The notes beneath the pieces were generated by a model that saw nothing but the letters and a program-made list of their open reading frames with translations, had not been told where the DNA came from and searched no databases. Positions 45,775-55,604 of a stretch of DNA of 64,000 nt are shown here, one piece after another; positions within the stretch are counted from its first letter, which is position 1; each line of letters begins with the position of its first letter. Source of the stretch: Pseudomonas sp. LS.1a. GTDB taxonomy: Bacteria; Pseudomonadota; Gammaproteobacteria; Pseudomonadales; Pseudomonadaceae. The DNA lies in the NCBI RefSeq assembly GCF_022533585.1, contig NZ_CP092827.1, positions 591,001 to 655,000 on the forward strand, written 5' to 3'. The position numbers were made by a program, and so were the translations under genes.

Positions 45775-47051
45775 ATGCGTTCACTTCGCCGGGTCGCGAT
45801 CCTGGGCGGCAACCGAATTCCCTTCGCCCGCTCCAATGGTGCCTATGCCACGGCCAGCGACCAGGCGATGCTCACTGTCGCCCTTGAAGGGCTGGTCGAA
45901 CGCTACCGCTTGCATGGGTTGCGCATGGGGGAGGTGGTGGCCGGTACGGTGCTCAAGCACTCGCGTGACATGAACCTGACCCGTGAGTGCGTGTTAGGCT
46001 CGCGTCTGTCGCCGCAGACGCCGGCCTATGACATCCAGCAAGCCTGCGGCACCGGGCTGGAGGCGGCGCTGCTGGTGGCCAACAAGATTGCCCTGGGGCA
46101 GATCGACTGTGGCATTGCCGGCGGCGTGGACACCACCTCCGATGCGCCGATTGCGGTCAACGAAGGCTTGCGCCACATCCTGCTGCAAGCCAACCGTGGC
46201 AAAAGCCTGGGCGAGCGGCTCAAGCCGTTCCTCAAGCTGCGCCCCCACCACCTGAAACCCGAATTGCCGCATAACGGTGAACCGCGCACCGGGATGTCGA
46301 TGGGCGAGCATTGCGAACGCATGGCCCAGGCCTGGCGCATTGGCCGTGCCGAACAGGACGAGCTGGCGCTGCTCAGCCACCAGGCGCTGGCTGCCGCGTA
46401 CGCCGAAGGTTGGCAGGATGACCTGCTGACGCCGTTTCTGTCGTTGACCCGTGATAACAACCTGCGCCCCGACCTGAACCTGGAGCAACTGGCCCGGCTC
46501 AAGCCGGCCTTCGATCGCAGCGGGCAGGGCACGCTGACGGCGGGCAATTCCACACCGCTGACCGATGGCGCTTCGCTGGTGTTGCTGGGCAGCGAGGAAT
46601 GGGCCGAGCAGCAGGGGCTGCCGGTGCTGGCGTATCTGGTCGATGGCGAAACCGCTGCGGTGGATTTCGTTACGGGACGCGAAGGGCTATTGATGGCGCC
46701 AGTGTATGCGGTGCCGCGGCTGCTGGCGCGCAATGGCCTGACGCTGCAGGACTTTGACTATTACGAGATTCACGAAGCCTTTGCTGCCCAGGTGCTATGC
46801 ACGCTCAAGGCCTGGGAAGATGCCGATTATTGCCGCGAACGGTTGGGGCTGGATGCGCCGCTCGGGGCGATCGACCGCAGCAAGCTCAACGTCAAGGGCA
46901 GTTCGCTGGCGGCCGGGCACCCGTTTGCCGCCACCGGGGGCGGATATTGGCCAACCTGGCCAAGTTGCTGGCGAGGGCGGGGAAGGGGCGAGGGCTGATT
47001 TCGATCTGCGCGGCGGGTGGGCAGGGGGTGACGGTTATCGTAGAGCGCTGA
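45775..47051 (+). pseudogene. Acetyl-CoA acetyltransferase (thiolase, FadI-like) with a 3' frameshift
   Basis: A thiolase whose frame breaks near the 3' end. The open frame from ATG 45775 (after CAGGAGGAACAAGCGC, a strong ribosome site) gives the acylated-Cys motif QQACGTGLEAALL, GEPRTGMSMGEHCER, LTAGNSTPLTDGA, the HEAF motif (YEIHEAFAAQ) and NVKGSSLAAGHPFAATG. It then runs out of frame and stops at 46998. Adding one base to the G-run at 46936-46940 restores RILANLAKLLARAGKGRG and the catalytic ISICAAGGQGVTV, ending at 47051, 425 residues in all. Without it the second catalytic Cys is lost and the protein should be inactive. It is either a real mutation or a sequencing error in the homopolymer. 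It lies divergent from the FabG-MaoC pair. Confidence 0.85.
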
Positions 47052-47131
47052 GGCAAACCCTGTGGGAGCGCGCCTGACTTGACCATGAATCAACTGTTAG
47101 GCTTGTCTGATCAGAACTACAAGAAGCCGCC

Positions 47132-47911
47132 ATGCCGATCATCGGACACCCCCGCGCCATCCCGGCGCTGGACCACCTGCCCAGGCCGCTCTATGCCCGT
47201 GCCGAAAGCCTCGGCGCCGGCTCCTGGACCACCCGCCACCAGCACGACTGGGTGCAGTTCTCCTACGCGATCAGCGGCGTCCTCGGGGTGTATACCCACG
47301 AGGGCAGCTACTTCGCTCCGCCTCAGTGGGGCGTGTGGATACCAGCCGATGCCGAACATGAGGTGGTCACCTCGATGCAGGCCGAAATGCGCAGCCTGTA
47401 CGTGCGCCGGGATGCCTGCCCATGGGCACCGGAACAGTGCCGTGTGCTGGAAGTGACCCCGCTGGCGCGCGAACTGATCAAGCAGTTCTGCCTGTTCCCG
47501 GCAGACTACCCGGAGGGTGACAGCGCCGAGGCGCGGCTGGTGGCGGTGCTGCTCGACCAGTTGCGCACGCTGCCCGAGGTCGGTTTTTCGCTGCCACTGC
47601 CACGGCACCCGGGGTTGCTGGCGCTGTGCAATGGCCTGATCGCTGCACCGGACCAGCCGCAGACCTTGCAGCAGTGGGCGCGGGAGTTGGGGTGTTCGGA
47701 GAAGACGCTGATGCGGCTGTTCCAGCGGGAGACGGGTTTGAGCTTTCGCAACTGGCGGCAGCGTATGCGGCTGTTGTCATCGCTGGCGCTGCTGGAGGCG
47801 GGGGAGAGTGTGACCGAGGCGGCGTTGGGGTGTGGGTATGACTCCACCTCGGCTTACATTGCGGCGTTCAAGCAATTGTTTGGCGCGACGCCGGGAGAAT
47901 TGAAGCTTTAG
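47132..47911 (+). CDS. AraC-family transcriptional regulator
   Basis: A 259-residue regulator with an N-terminal cupin-like sensor (HQHDWVQFSYAISGVLGVYTHEGSYFAPPQWGVWIP) and a C-terminal AraC DNA-binding domain with two helix-turn-helices: LQQWARELGCSEKTLMRLFQRETGLSF and SVTEAALGCGYDSTSAYIAAFKQLFG. It is downstream of the thiolase on the same strand, 80 bp away, so it might regulate the thiolase/FabG/MaoC group, but no operator is evident. A half REP (TGTGGGAGCGCGCC, near 47063) lies in the gap. The family is certain, the effector unknown. Confidence 0.93.
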   Translation: MPIIGHPRAIPALDHLPRPLYARAESLGAGSWTTRHQHDWVQFSYAISGVLGVYTHEGSYFAPPQWGVWIPADAEHEVVTSMQAEMRSLYVRRDACPWAPEQCRVLEVTPLARELIKQFCLFPADYPEGDSAEARLVAVLLDQLRTLPEVGFSLPLPRHPGLLALCNGLIAAPDQPQTLQQWARELGCSEKTLMRLFQRETGLSFRNWRQRMRLLSSLALLEAGESVTEAALGCGYDSTSAYIAAFKQLFGATPGELKL

Positions 47912-47924
47912 TGATTGGTCGCCT

Positions 47925-48027
47925 GTGCCGGCCTCTTCGCGGGCACGCCCGCTCCCACAGGTACTCCACAGCCTGCAAAGCTGCGGTGATTCTGTGGGAG
48001 CGGGCATGCCCGCGAAGAGGCCGGCAC
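47925..48027. repeat. REP pair (BIME), G-type
   Basis: Inverted CTCTTCGCGGGCACGCCCGC and GCGGGCATGCCCGCGAAGAG copies about 40 bp apart between the convergent ends of the AraC and chemoreceptor genes. Confidence 0.9.
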
Positions 48028-48037
48028 AGGCAACACA

Positions 48038-49981
48038 TCAGGTACGGAACCTGCGCACCAGTGCATCCAGCTCATTGGACAACCCGGCCAGGCTCTCCGA
48101 ATCCACCCGCGCCGCCTGGGCAAGTTCCGCCACCAGCTGCGCATCGCCGTGAATCTGGCTGATGTGCCGGTTGATGTCCTCGGCCACCTGGTGCTGCTCT
48201 TCGGCCGCCGTGGCGATCTGGGTGTTCATGTCGCGGATCACATCCACCGACTCGCGGATCTGCCCGAAGCTGTCACGGGCCAGGCCGATGCGGCTCACCG
48301 ACTGCTGCGAAACCTCCAGGCTGGCGTGCATCTGTGCGGCCACTTCGGCGGTGCGGCTGGCCAGGTTGCCCAGCAGGCCGTCGATCTCGGCGGTGGAGTC
48401 GGCAGTCCGCTTGGCCAGCGCACGCACTTCGTCGGCGACCACGGCAAAGCCACGGCCCTGCTCGCCGGCACGGGCCGCTTCAATGGCGGCATTGAGCGCC
48501 AGCAGGTTGGTCTGCTCGGCAATCGAGCGGATGGTGCCGAGGATCGACTGGATGGCGTTGCTGTCACGCTCCAACTGCTGGATCGACTGCGCCGACTGTT
48601 CGATCTCCTGGCTCAGGCGGTCGACGCTGTGTACTGCGGCATCGATCTGCTGCTGCCCTTCGCGTGCCTGTTGCTGGCCGCTGTCGGCCGACTGCGCCGC
48701 CTGGCTGCAGGAGCGAGCCACTTCGTTGGCGGTGGCGACCATTTCGTGGAAGGCGGTGGAGACCATGTCCACTGCTTCGCGCTGGCGGCCTGCGGCTTCG
48801 GCCATGTCGCTGGAAACCCGGGTCGAGCTGCTGGAAGTGCTGAGGATCTTGCTGGCGGCAGTACCGATGTGCTGGATCAGGCTGCGAATGGCGCCGAGGA
48901 ACTGGTTGAACCAGTTGGCCAGTTGCGCGGTTTCGTCACGGCCACGGATTTCCAGGTTGCGGGTCAGGTCGCCTTCGCCCTGGGCGATATCTTCCAGGCC
49001 GCTGGTGACGCTGTTGATCGGACGCACGATCAGCTTGGCGAAGGTGGCGCCAACCACGGCGAACAGCGCAGCCAGCACCACGGCCACGATGCCGATCAGC
49101 CAGGTCAGGCGGGTGGTGGTCTGCATCACTTCGCTTTGCTCGATCAGGCCGATCAAGGTCCAGCCCAGCTGTTCATCCGGGTAGATGTTGGCCATGTAGC
49201 GCACGCCATTGAGCTCCACTTCGGCCAGCCCCTTGCCGTGCTTGGCCAGCTCGGCGTACCCGTCGCCAAAGCTCGCCAGTTGCTTGAAGTTGTGCTTGGC
49301 GTCACGGGGGTCGACCAATACGTTGCCGTTGTTTTCCACCAGCAGCAAGTAGCCGCTTTCGCCCAGCTTGATCTGCTGGACGATCTCGGTGAGGCCTTTG
49401 AGCGACACGTCGACGTTGACCACGCCCCCAGGGTTGCCCAGCTGGTTGGCGACGGTGCGCACGGTACTGACCAGCACGGCGTCGTCGGCAGCCCAGTAGT
49501 AGGCGCCGGTACGCAAGGTCTTGCCAGGGTTGGCCATGGCCAATTGGTACCAGGGGCGGGTGCGCGGGTCGTAATTGACGAACTTCTGCCCGGCCGGCCA
49601 GCCGACGTAACCACCGTCATTCACCCCGTAGGACAGGTACGCATAGCTGGGGTGCGTGGTGGCCAGACGAGTCATGAACTCCAGCACTTTGCTGGCATGG
49701 TCGCCCAGTTCATAGGACGGGGTTGCGCTCATGTACTTGTTCAGTTCGCTGCCCGTGGCGGCGACCAGGGGCTGCGAGGCCATGTACTCGACGTTCTGGT
49801 TGATGCCCTGGAAGAAGATGTTCATTGCGTTGCTGACCTGGCGGATTTCCCGGCTGCTGCCATCGAGGAATCCGTCGCGGGCTTCGCCACGCAGGTTGAG
49901 GACCACCAGGGTGGCCACAAGGACGATGGGCAAGCCGGCGATGACCGCGAATGCCCAGGTCAGTTTCTGTTTGATGCTCAT
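48038..49981 (-). CDS. Methyl-accepting chemotaxis protein with dCache sensor domain
   Basis: A 647-residue chemoreceptor. Membrane helix one is about 10-30 ([19 protein letters not shown]). The periplasmic dCache_1 domain (about 35-285) contains [11 protein letters not shown] in the ligand-binding part of the membrane-distal module, with [17 protein letters not shown] after it, a pattern like the amino-acid-binding dCache receptors. The second helix ([20 protein letters not shown]) leads to HAMP and the signalling hairpin with tip [43 protein letters not shown] 49981 follows CGGGAGCGTCG. The signature hints at an amino-acid or amine ligand; only a binding assay could tell. It is not part of an operon. 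Confidence 0.92.
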   Translation of the reverse strand: MSIKQKLTWAFAVIAGLPIVLVATLVVLNLRGEARDGFLDGSSREIRQVSNAMNIFFQGINQNVEYMASQPLVAATGSELNKYMSATPSYELGDHASKVLEFMTRLATTHPSYAYLSYGVNDGGYVGWPAGQKFVNYDPRTRPWYQLAMANPGKTLRTGAYYWAADDAVLVSTVRTVANQLGNPGGVVNVDVSLKGLTEIVQQIKLGESGYLLLVENNGNVLVDPRDAKHNFKQLASFGDGYAELAKHGKGLAEVELNGVRYMANIYPDEQLGWTLIGLIEQSEVMQTTTRLTWLIGIVAVVLAALFAVVGATFAKLIVRPINSVTSGLEDIAQGEGDLTRNLEIRGRDETAQLANWFNQFLGAIRSLIQHIGTAASKILSTSSSSTRVSSDMAEAAGRQREAVDMVSTAFHEMVATANEVARSCSQAAQSADSGQQQAREGQQQIDAAVHSVDRLSQEIEQSAQSIQQLERDSNAIQSILGTIRSIAEQTNLLALNAAIEAARAGEQGRGFAVVADEVRALAKRTADSTAEIDGLLGNLASRTAEVAAQMHASLEVSQQSVSRIGLARDSFGQIRESVDVIRDMNTQIATAAEEQHQVAEDINRHISQIHGDAQLVAELAQAARVDSESLAGLSNELDALVRRFRT

Positions 49982-50148
49982 CGACGCTCCCGGATTTTTA
50001 TTTTCGATACACGAGGCAGGTATCAACTGCATCGGCAGCATCCGGGTTTAATGTAGGAAAACGCCCGTATTTATTGGACAAAGTCGCAGTTGGTGACTAT
50101 TCGGTCGTGTTTGGACGTATATGGCATACCAAAGGATTGCGGGGCGCC

Positions 50149-50559
50149 TCAGTGACAGCAGCCGCCCGCAGCGCCGTTGGCCAGGTCCTTGAGGATCGGG
50201 CAGTCCGGGCGCTCGTCCCCCTGGCAGTGCGAGACCAGTTCGCCGAGGGTGTCGCGCAGGCTCACCAGCTCTTCGATGCGCCGGTTCAGTTCATCGATAT
50301 GTTGCATGGCCAGCGCTTTCACATCAGCGCTGGCGCGTTGGCGGTCCTGCCACAGGGTCAGCAGCTTGCCGACCTCCTCGAGGGAAAAGCCCAGGTCGCG
50401 GGAACGCTTGATGAAGGCCAGGCTGTGCAAGTCTTCCGCCTGGTACAGGCGGTAGCCGCTGTCGCTGCGCGTGGCGGGCTTGAGCAGGCCGATGGACTCG
50501 TAGTAACGGATCATCTTGGTGCTGAGCCCGCTGCGGCGGGCGGCCTGGCCGATGTTCAT
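50149..50559 (-). CDS. cueR: Copper-responsive MerR-family activator CueR
   Basis: A 136-residue MerR regulator that binds Cu(I) and turns on copper-efflux genes by twisting promoters with a long spacer. The winged HTH is [26 protein letters not shown], the dimer helix follows, and the metal loop has Cys112 and Cys120 in [13 protein letters not shown], the same positions as E. coli CueR. A short Cys-rich tail (GGCCH) ends the protein. It begins in an ATGA overlap with the end of copA, so it is transcribed from the copA promoter. Two CueR-type operators are predicted, before copA and copZ. Identification is firm. Confidence 0.96.
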   Translation of the reverse strand: MNIGQAARRSGLSTKMIRYYESIGLLKPATRSDSGYRLYQAEDLHSLAFIKRSRDLGFSLEEVGKLLTLWQDRQRASADVKALAMQHIDELNRRIEELVSLRDTLGELVSHCQGDERPDCPILKDLANGAAGGCCH

Positions 50560-52955
50560 TGGGCCTCCTGAGTGTTGCTGGTGGGTTTCCAGGCCTTGAG
50601 CCACAGCGCGTTGCTCACCACGCTGACGCTGGACAGGGCCATGGCGGCGCCGGCCAGTACCGGGTTGAGGTAACCCAGCGCAGCCAGCGGGATGCCGATC
50701 AGGTTGTAGATGAACGCCCAGAACAGGTTCTGGCGGATCTTCGCATAGGTCTTGCGGCTGATCTCCAGGGCGGCCGGTACCAGGCGTGGGTCGCCGCGCA
50801 TCAGGGTGATGCCGGCGGCCTGCATGGCCACGTCGGTACCGCCACCCATGGCGATGCCGATATCGGCTGCAGCCAGCGCCGGTGCATCGTTGATGCCATC
50901 ACCGACCATGGCAACCACGCCATCCTGCTTCAGTGCGGCCACGGTCGCGGCCTTGTCGGCCGGCAGCACTTCGGCATGCACGTCGTCGATGCCCAGGGCG
51001 TCGGCCACCACTTTGGCGCTGCCGCGGTTGTCGCCGGTCAGCAGGTGGCTGCTGATGCGTTGCGCGTGCAGGGTATCGATCGCCTGCGCGGCGCCGGGCT
51101 TGAGGCTGTCACCGAAGGCGAACAGGCCCAGCACCCGCGGCTGTGCGCCGCGTTCGATCAGCCATGACAGGGTGCGCCCCTCGGCTTCCCAGGCCTGGGC
51201 CTTCGCGGCCAGGTCTCCGGGTGGCAGGGCGCTTTCGTCGAGCAGCCGGCGGTTGCCCAAGGCCAGCTCGCGGCCCTCCACGCGCCCGGCGATACCACGC
51301 CCGGTCAGCGACTGGCTGTCGGCAACAGCAGGCACGTCCAGGCCCTGTTCGGCACAGGCATCCAGTACCGCCTTGGCCAGCGGGTGTTCGCTGCCGCGCT
51401 GCAGGGCGCCGGCCAGGCGGTGCAGGTCGGCGCTGCTGCCCACCTGCGCCTGGCTGTGGACAACGCGCGGGCTGCCGGAGGTGAGGGTGCCGGTCTTGTC
51501 GAACACCACACGGTTGACCGCATGGGCTCGCTCCAGGGCTTCTGCGTCCTTGATCAGGATGCCATGGCGGGCGGCAACCCCGGTGCCGGCCATGATCGCT
51601 GCGGGTGTGGCCAGGCCGAGGGCGCAGGGGCAGGCGATGACCAGCACGGCGACGGCGTTGATCAGCGCGGTTTCCAGCGGTGCGCCAGCCAGCCACCAGC
51701 CGACCAGGGTGATCAGCGCCAGTACCAGCACGGCCGGGACGAATACCTGGCTGACCCGGTCGACCAGCTTCTGGATTGGCGCCTTGGCCGCCTGGGCGTC
51801 CTCCACCAGGCGGATGATGCGCGCCAGCACGGTTTCGGTACCCAGTGCCTGGGTACGGACCAGCAGCCGGCCTTCGCCATTGATGGCGCCACCGGTGACG
51901 CTGTCCCCGGGTTGCTTGGGCACCGGCAGGCTCTCGCCGCTGATCAGGGCTTCATCGGCATGGCTGCTGCCGTCTTCGACCACGCCATCGACCGGGAAGC
52001 GCTCGCCGGGTTTGACCAGTACCAGGTCGCCAAGGCGCAGTTGGGCAATGGCCACGTCTTCTTCCTGGCCATCGACCAGGCGCACGGCACGTTCCGGGCG
52101 CAAGGCTTCGAGGGCCCGGATGGCGCTGGCGGTCTGGCGTTTGGCGCGGCTTTCCAGGTACTTGCCCAGCAGCACCAGGGCAATCACCACGGCCGAGGCT
52201 TCGAAGTACAGGTGCGGGGCCATGCCGGCGGGGGCTTGCGCCCACTGGTACAGGCTCAAGCCGTAACCGGCGCTGGTGCCCAGGGCCACCAGCAGGTCCA
52301 TGTTGCCGGCACCGGCGCGCACGGCTTTCCAGGCGGCCACGTAGAAACGCGCGCCGAGAATGAACTGCACCGGCGTGGCCAGCAGGAACTGCAGCCACGC
52401 TGGCAACATCCAGTGCAAGCCAAACGGCTGCACTACCATTGGCACCACCAGCGGCAGGGCGAGCAGCAACGCTGCAGCGACCGCCAGGCGTTCGTTACGC
52501 AGGCGGCGTTGGGTAGCAGGCTGGTCGGCCTTGGCGGCTTGCGGCAGGCTGGCGCTGTAGCCGGCCTTTTGCACGGCGTCGATCAGCAGGTTGTCGTCGA
52601 GGGCCGCGAGCACTTCGAGGTGTGCGCGTTCGCTGGCCAGGTTGACGCTGACCTGCTCAACCCCCGGCAGCTTGCCGAGGGCGCGCTCTACGCGGCCGAC
52701 GCAACTGGCGCAGGTCATGCCGCCAATCTGCAGTTCGACGGTGCGGGTGGGCACGCCATAGCCGGCTTCGCGTACGGCGTCGACGAGGGCGGGCAGGCTG
52801 TTGGCCGGGGCCTGGACCCGGGCCTGTTCGGTGGCGAGGTTGACGCTGACCTGTTCAGCGCCGGTGACTTTGCGCAGGGCGCGCTCGACCCGGCCGGCAC
52901 AGCTGGCGCAGGTCATGCCGGAGATCGGCAGGTCGTATGTGGTGGATGCGGGCAT
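50556..52955 (-). CDS. copA: Cu(I)-exporting P1B-type ATPase
   Basis: A 799-residue inner-membrane ATPase that exports Cu(I). Two N-terminal heavy-metal domains have GMTCASC at about residues 13-19 and 83-89. The transmembrane metal site CPC is at about 442-444 ([10 protein letters not shown]). The phosphorylation motif DKTGT starts at about residue 486; HP, TGDN and [10 protein letters not shown] are also present. Further metal residues in the last helices ([24 protein letters not shown]) match Cu(I) ATPases. ATG 52955 follows AAGGAGGAGAGCC, a strong site. A CueR operator with a 19-bp spacer promoter lies upstream, at 52988-53008. It is the first gene of a copA-cueR operon. Confidence 0.96.
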   Translation of the reverse strand: MPASTTYDLPISGMTCASCAGRVERALRKVTGAEQVSVNLATEQARVQAPANSLPALVDAVREAGYGVPTRTVELQIGGMTCASCVGRVERALGKLPGVEQVSVNLASERAHLEVLAALDDNLLIDAVQKAGYSASLPQAAKADQPATQRRLRNERLAVAAALLLALPLVVPMVVQPFGLHWMLPAWLQFLLATPVQFILGARFYVAAWKAVRAGAGNMDLLVALGTSAGYGLSLYQWAQAPAGMAPHLYFEASAVVIALVLLGKYLESRAKRQTASAIRALEALRPERAVRLVDGQEEDVAIAQLRLGDLVLVKPGERFPVDGVVEDGSSHADEALISGESLPVPKQPGDSVTGGAINGEGRLLVRTQALGTETVLARIIRLVEDAQAAKAPIQKLVDRVSQVFVPAVLVLALITLVGWWLAGAPLETALINAVAVLVIACPCALGLATPAAIMAGTGVAARHGILIKDAEALERAHAVNRVVFDKTGTLTSGSPRVVHSQAQVGSSADLHRLAGALQRGSEHPLAKAVLDACAEQGLDVPAVADSQSLTGRGIAGRVEGRELALGNRRLLDESALPPGDLAAKAQAWEAEGRTLSWLIERGAQPRVLGLFAFGDSLKPGAAQAIDTLHAQRISSHLLTGDNRGSAKVVADALGIDDVHAEVLPADKAATVAALKQDGVVAMVGDGINDAPALAAADIGIAMGGGTDVAMQAAGITLMRGDPRLVPAALEISRKTYAKIRQNLFWAFIYNLIGIPLAALGYLNPVLAGAAMALSSVSVVSNALWLKAWKPTSNTQEAQ

Positions 52956-52987
52956 GGCTCTCCTCCTTGGACAGGCCTCCAGCATCA

Positions 52988-53011
52988 ACCTTGCCACGCA
53001 GGTAAGGTCAA
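52988..53011 (-). promoter_or_regulatory. CueR operator/promoter of copA
   Basis: ACCTTGCC-N5-GGTAAGGT (52988-53008) is a 21-bp inverted repeat of the CueR type. Read leftward it overlaps the -35 TTGACC (53011-53006), followed by a 19-bp spacer, as in MerR-class promoters. Confidence 0.85.
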
Positions 53012-53394
53012 TAGCCCAGGCCGGCTCGCTTCAACTCCAGACCATAGTGCCCCATGGCGATGCGGTATTTGTTGATCTGGCCCGCCTGCAGGTTCAATCG
53101 TGTGCTGCGCTGGTCCTCGACACCCGCGGCGCAGCCGGGCATTTGCCCGGGCAGCAGGCGCAGGCGCACGTCTACCGGGCCGGGCGGCAGGTTGAACGAG
53201 GTGGACTGCTCCTGGAATACGCGCCCGGAGAGCTGGTCGTTGAGGTAGATGCCGATTTCGCAACTGGTGGCCACTTCCAGGCGCTCCCGGGAAATGATCA
53301 GCACGCTGTAGTCCGAGTTGCCCTCGGCGCTGGCCGGTGGCACTGCAGCCAGCGTGCTCAACAGCCCGACGACGCCCAATGCTGCCCTGAACAT
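53008..53394 (-). CDS. Secreted protein of unknown function between copA and copZ
   Basis: A 128-residue protein with signal peptide [23 protein letters not shown], so it is expected in the periplasm. I do not recognise a family. The mature part has regular beta-like strands: [44 protein letters not shown] and [21 protein letters not shown]. It contains Cys residues at the TSCEIG and MPGCAAG positions, which could form a disulfide. ATG 53394 follows CAGGAGATTTTTC. It ends just inside the copA operator region and reads the same way as copA. Its place in the CueR block suggests copper handling, but no His/Met-rich site is visible. Confidence 0.8.
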   Translation of the reverse strand: MFRAALGVVGLLSTLAAVPPASAEGNSDYSVLIISRERLEVATSCEIGIYLNDQLSGRVFQEQSTSFNLPPGPVDVRLRLLPGQMPGCAAGVEDQRSTRLNLQAGQINKYRIAMGHYGLELKRAGLGY

Positions 53395-53480
53395 GAAAAA
53401 TCTCCTGCTTGCCTGATCATCAAAGGCGCAGCTTGGCCGACGCGCGCGCGGATTTCCACCCCGGCTGTTGTCGGCAGGAC

Positions 53481-53510
53481 TTGACCTTGCCCCGATGGCA
53501 AGCTTGAGAC
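53481..53510 (+). promoter_or_regulatory. CueR operator/promoter of copZ
   Basis: -35 TTGACC (53481-53486), operator ACCTTGCC-N5-GGCAAGCT (53484-53504), a 19-bp spacer and a -10-like GAGACT (53506-53511) precede copZ by about 30 bp. The half-sites match those of the copA operator at almost every base. Confidence 0.85.
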
Positions 53511-53538
53511 TCGTGGAAAACCTGAAGGAGGTAACCCC

Positions 53539-53736
53539 ATGCAAGTGTTCAATGTACAAGGCATGACCTGTGGCCATTGCGTGAAAGCCGTGACCCGGGC
53601 GGTGCAGGAGCAGGATGCCGCGGCCAAGGTGGAGGTCGACCTGGCGGCCAGGCAGGTACGGGTGCAGAGTGAGTTGGCGCAGGAGCAGATTCTCACGGCC
53701 ATTCGCGATGAAGGTTATCAGGCCGAGGCGGCCTGA
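53539..53736 (+). CDS. copZ: Copper chaperone CopZ (HMA domain)
   Basis: A 65-residue cytosolic copper carrier, one heavy-metal-associated domain. The metal loop is GMTCGHCVKAVTRAV, with Cys-x-x-Cys, and the fold ends ILTAIRDEGYQAEAA, as in Atx1-like chaperones. It would hand Cu(I) to CopA's N-terminal domains and may buffer CueR. It starts at ATG 53539 with CTGAAGGAGGTAACCCC, a very strong ribosome site. It is transcribed divergently from the copA block under its own CueR site. A similar HMA sequence is found twice in CopA. Very confident. Confidence 0.95.
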   Translation: MQVFNVQGMTCGHCVKAVTRAVQEQDAAAKVEVDLAARQVRVQSELAQEQILTAIRDEGYQAEAA

Positions 53737-53746
53737 ATACTGACCT

Positions 53747-53831
53747 GTGGGAGCGGGCGTGCCCGCGAACACCGGCGCAACCGGTGCCATCCACCGCGCC
53801 GCCTGATTCACGGGCAAGCCCGCTCCTACAG
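53747..53831. repeat. REP pair (BIME), G-type
   Basis: TGTGGGAGCGGGCGTGCCCG and an inverted, slightly degraded copy (ACGGGCAAGCCCGCTCCTAC) enclose the hairpin ACACCGGCGCAACCGGTG. It lies after copZ. Confidence 0.85.
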
Positions 53832-53929
53832 GGGCCGCACCAGGCCCAGTATTGTTGCAAATGTTTTCATGTCGATAGGGTCCACAGCAGGTAGAATCAA
53901 GCACTTGCTTAGCCTGCTATGGATTCCTG

Positions 53930-55111
53930 ATGAACCTGCGAATGGTGCTCATCCTGGGCGCACTCAGTGCGTTCGGGCCCTTGGCGATCGACTTCTACCT
54001 GCCCGCCTTCCCGGCCATGGCGCAGGCGTTCGCCACCGATGAAAAACACGTCCAGGCCACCTTGGCCGCCTACTTCCTTGGCCTGTCCATCGGGCAACTG
54101 GCCTACGGGCCGGTGGCTGACCGCTTTGGCCGACGCAAGCCGCTGATGTTCGGGGTGACCCTGTTCACCCTGGCGTCACTGGCCTGTGCCTATGCCCCCA
54201 ACCTCGACACCCTGGTGCTGGCGCGTTTCGTCCAGGCGCTGGGCGGTTGCGCCGGGATGGTGCTGTCGCGGGCCATTGTCAGTGACAAGTGCGACCCGGT
54301 GGCCTCGGCCAAGGTGTTCTCGCAACTGATGCTGGTCATGGGGCTGGCGCCAATCCTGGCACCGATGCTGGGCGGGGTGTTGGTGAACCTGGCCGGCTGG
54401 CAATCGATCTTCCTCGCCCTTAGCCTGTTCAGTGCAGGTTGCCTGCTGGCGGTCAGCCTGGGCCTGCCGGAAAGCCTGCCCGAGCACATACCGCGGCAAC
54501 CGCTGGCTGGCGCCTTGCGTCAGTACATGCGTCTGCTCGCTGACCGGGTGTTCATCGGCCATGCCTTGACCGGTGGTATCGCCATTGCCGGCATGTTTGC
54601 CTACATCGCCGGTTCACCTTTCGTGTTCATCAAGCTCTACGGCGTGCCGGCCGAGCATTACGGCTGGTTATTCGGCACCAATGCTGCCGGCTTTATCCTG
54701 GTGGCGCAGGTGAATGCACGCTTGCTGGCCAAGCGTGGGCCGGCGTTCCTGCTGGCGCGTGCGGTGTGGTTGTACCTGGCTGCGGGCCTGACGTTGCTGG
54801 GCGTGGCGGCATTGCGACCAACACAGCTGTGGCCATTGCTGGTACCGCTGTTCGTCTGCATTTCCAGCCTCGGTTGCATCATCCCCAACGCCTCTGCCTG
54901 TGCCATGAGCGGGCAGGGCACGCGGGCCGGGAGTGCCTCGGCGCTGATGGGCTGCCTGCAGTTCAGTGTCGCCGCCGGCGCAGCGGCGCTGGTCGGGCTG
55001 CTGCATGATGGTAGTGCGGTGCCGATGGCGCTGGTGATCAGCTTGTGCGGGGCACTGGTGGTCAGTGTCGCGCTGCTGACCCGACGTTTGCCGGCCAAGG
55101 TTCCCGCATAA
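53930..55111 (+). CDS. Bcr/CflA family MFS efflux transporter
   Basis: A 393-residue twelve-helix major-facilitator exporter. It begins MNLRMVLILGALSAFGPLAIDFYLPAFP, the Bcr/CflA opening with LAIDFYLPAFPAMAQAF. The MFS signature loop is YGPVADRFGRRKPLMFGV. The motif VQALGGCAGMVLSRAIVSD is in helix four. The group includes bicyclomycin and chloramphenicol exporters; the real substrate is unknown. ATG 53930 gives the family N-terminus. The 3' end overlaps by 50 bp the opposite-strand small gene. There is no regulator next to it. Confidence 0.92.
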   Translation: MNLRMVLILGALSAFGPLAIDFYLPAFPAMAQAFATDEKHVQATLAAYFLGLSIGQLAYGPVADRFGRRKPLMFGVTLFTLASLACAYAPNLDTLVLARFVQALGGCAGMVLSRAIVSDKCDPVASAKVFSQLMLVMGLAPILAPMLGGVLVNLAGWQSIFLALSLFSAGCLLAVSLGLPESLPEHIPRQPLAGALRQYMRLLADRVFIGHALTGGIAIAGMFAYIAGSPFVFIKLYGVPAEHYGWLFGTNAAGFILVAQVNARLLAKRGPAFLLARAVWLYLAAGLTLLGVAALRPTQLWPLLVPLFVCISSLGCIIPNASACAMSGQGTRAGSASALMGCLQFSVAAGAAALVGLLHDGSAVPMALVISLCGALVVSVALLTRRLPAKVPA

Positions 55112-55259
55112 GCGGATGAGGTGCCTGCAGGCGGGTTTCCAGCGTGGCGACGAAGGCACGCGCCTCGGCCTCGCTGCGGAAACTGACCACGTGTTGATCG
55201 AGCTGAACCTGCCAGGGGCAGGCGGGGTTTCGGCTCGACGCGCTGACGACAATTTTCAT
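55062..55259 (-). CDS. Small protein with DUF2188-like pattern (tentative)
   Basis: A 65-residue protein starting MKIVVSASSRNPACPWQVQLDQHVVSFRSEAEARAF, then VATLETRLQ. The beta-beta-alpha order and the W-V...F-x-S-x-A-E-A spacing recall DUF2188/YbaA-like small proteins, but the match is by eye only. ATG 55259 follows TTGGAGGTATGCCGCG, a good ribosome site, which argues for a real gene. Its last 50 bp lie antisense to the end of the MFS exporter gene, so the two are convergent and overlapping. The function is unknown. Confidence 0.6.
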   Translation of the reverse strand: MKIVVSASSRNPACPWQVQLDQHVVSFRSEAEARAFVATLETRLQAPHPLMREPWPANVGSAARH

Positions 55260-55577
55260 CGCGGCATACCTCCAAAGGGGGGAGAGCGGATGAAGTGTAG
55301 CGCTACCCCTTCTTCCTGCCATGACCTGCTTCAGTGTCCTGACTGACGGTCGACTGGAAACTTTTCTGCACGCTTTTGCCTGCTTGGGGCGCAATGCCCG
55401 CAAGCACGTGGAACCTTCGCTTTGGCTTGCGCTACTTGTGGAAATCAGGTGTCGGCCGCGTCCGAAGTTGCATTCGGTGTTTTTTCCGCCTGTCGTTCCC
55501 GTGCCCCTGCCAGGGTGTGCCGGGCTGCTTGCCCGTGCGGTCCGGGCAGGTTTCACGCACCGTTTCACTGCTTGCCT
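55260..55577 (+). other. Gene-free region with structured, possibly transcribed sequence
   Basis: The gap 55260-55749 holds no convincing gene. It has unusual T/C-rich composition on the + strand, a bulged hairpin at 55382-55405 (GCTTG-GGGC / GCCC-G-CAAGC), a second GCCCG/CGGGC stem near 55530, and ends in a terminator-like hairpin. A small RNA is one possible explanation; I cannot identify a promoter. Confidence 0.35.
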
Positions 55578-55604
55578 TGGGTAGGCATACCCAGTGGTTT
55601 TTTT
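55578..55604 (+). terminator. Terminator-like hairpin with T7 run
   Basis: TGGGTA (55578-55583), loop GGCA, TACCCA (55588-55593), then GTGG and seven T (55598-55604). The stem is short and four bases separate it from the T-run, so efficiency is uncertain. It would end transcription coming from the gene-free region on its left. Confidence 0.4.

Noticed and set aside
48149..50056. Antisense open frame over the dCache chemoreceptor
   Set aside because: Composition is typical of a reverse-frame shadow. The chemoreceptor signalling hairpin in the other strand is unmistakable.
55321..55584. An 87-codon open frame in the gene-free gap
   Set aside because: It has no ribosome site of note, a composition unlike neighbouring proteins, and it overlaps RNA-like stems.
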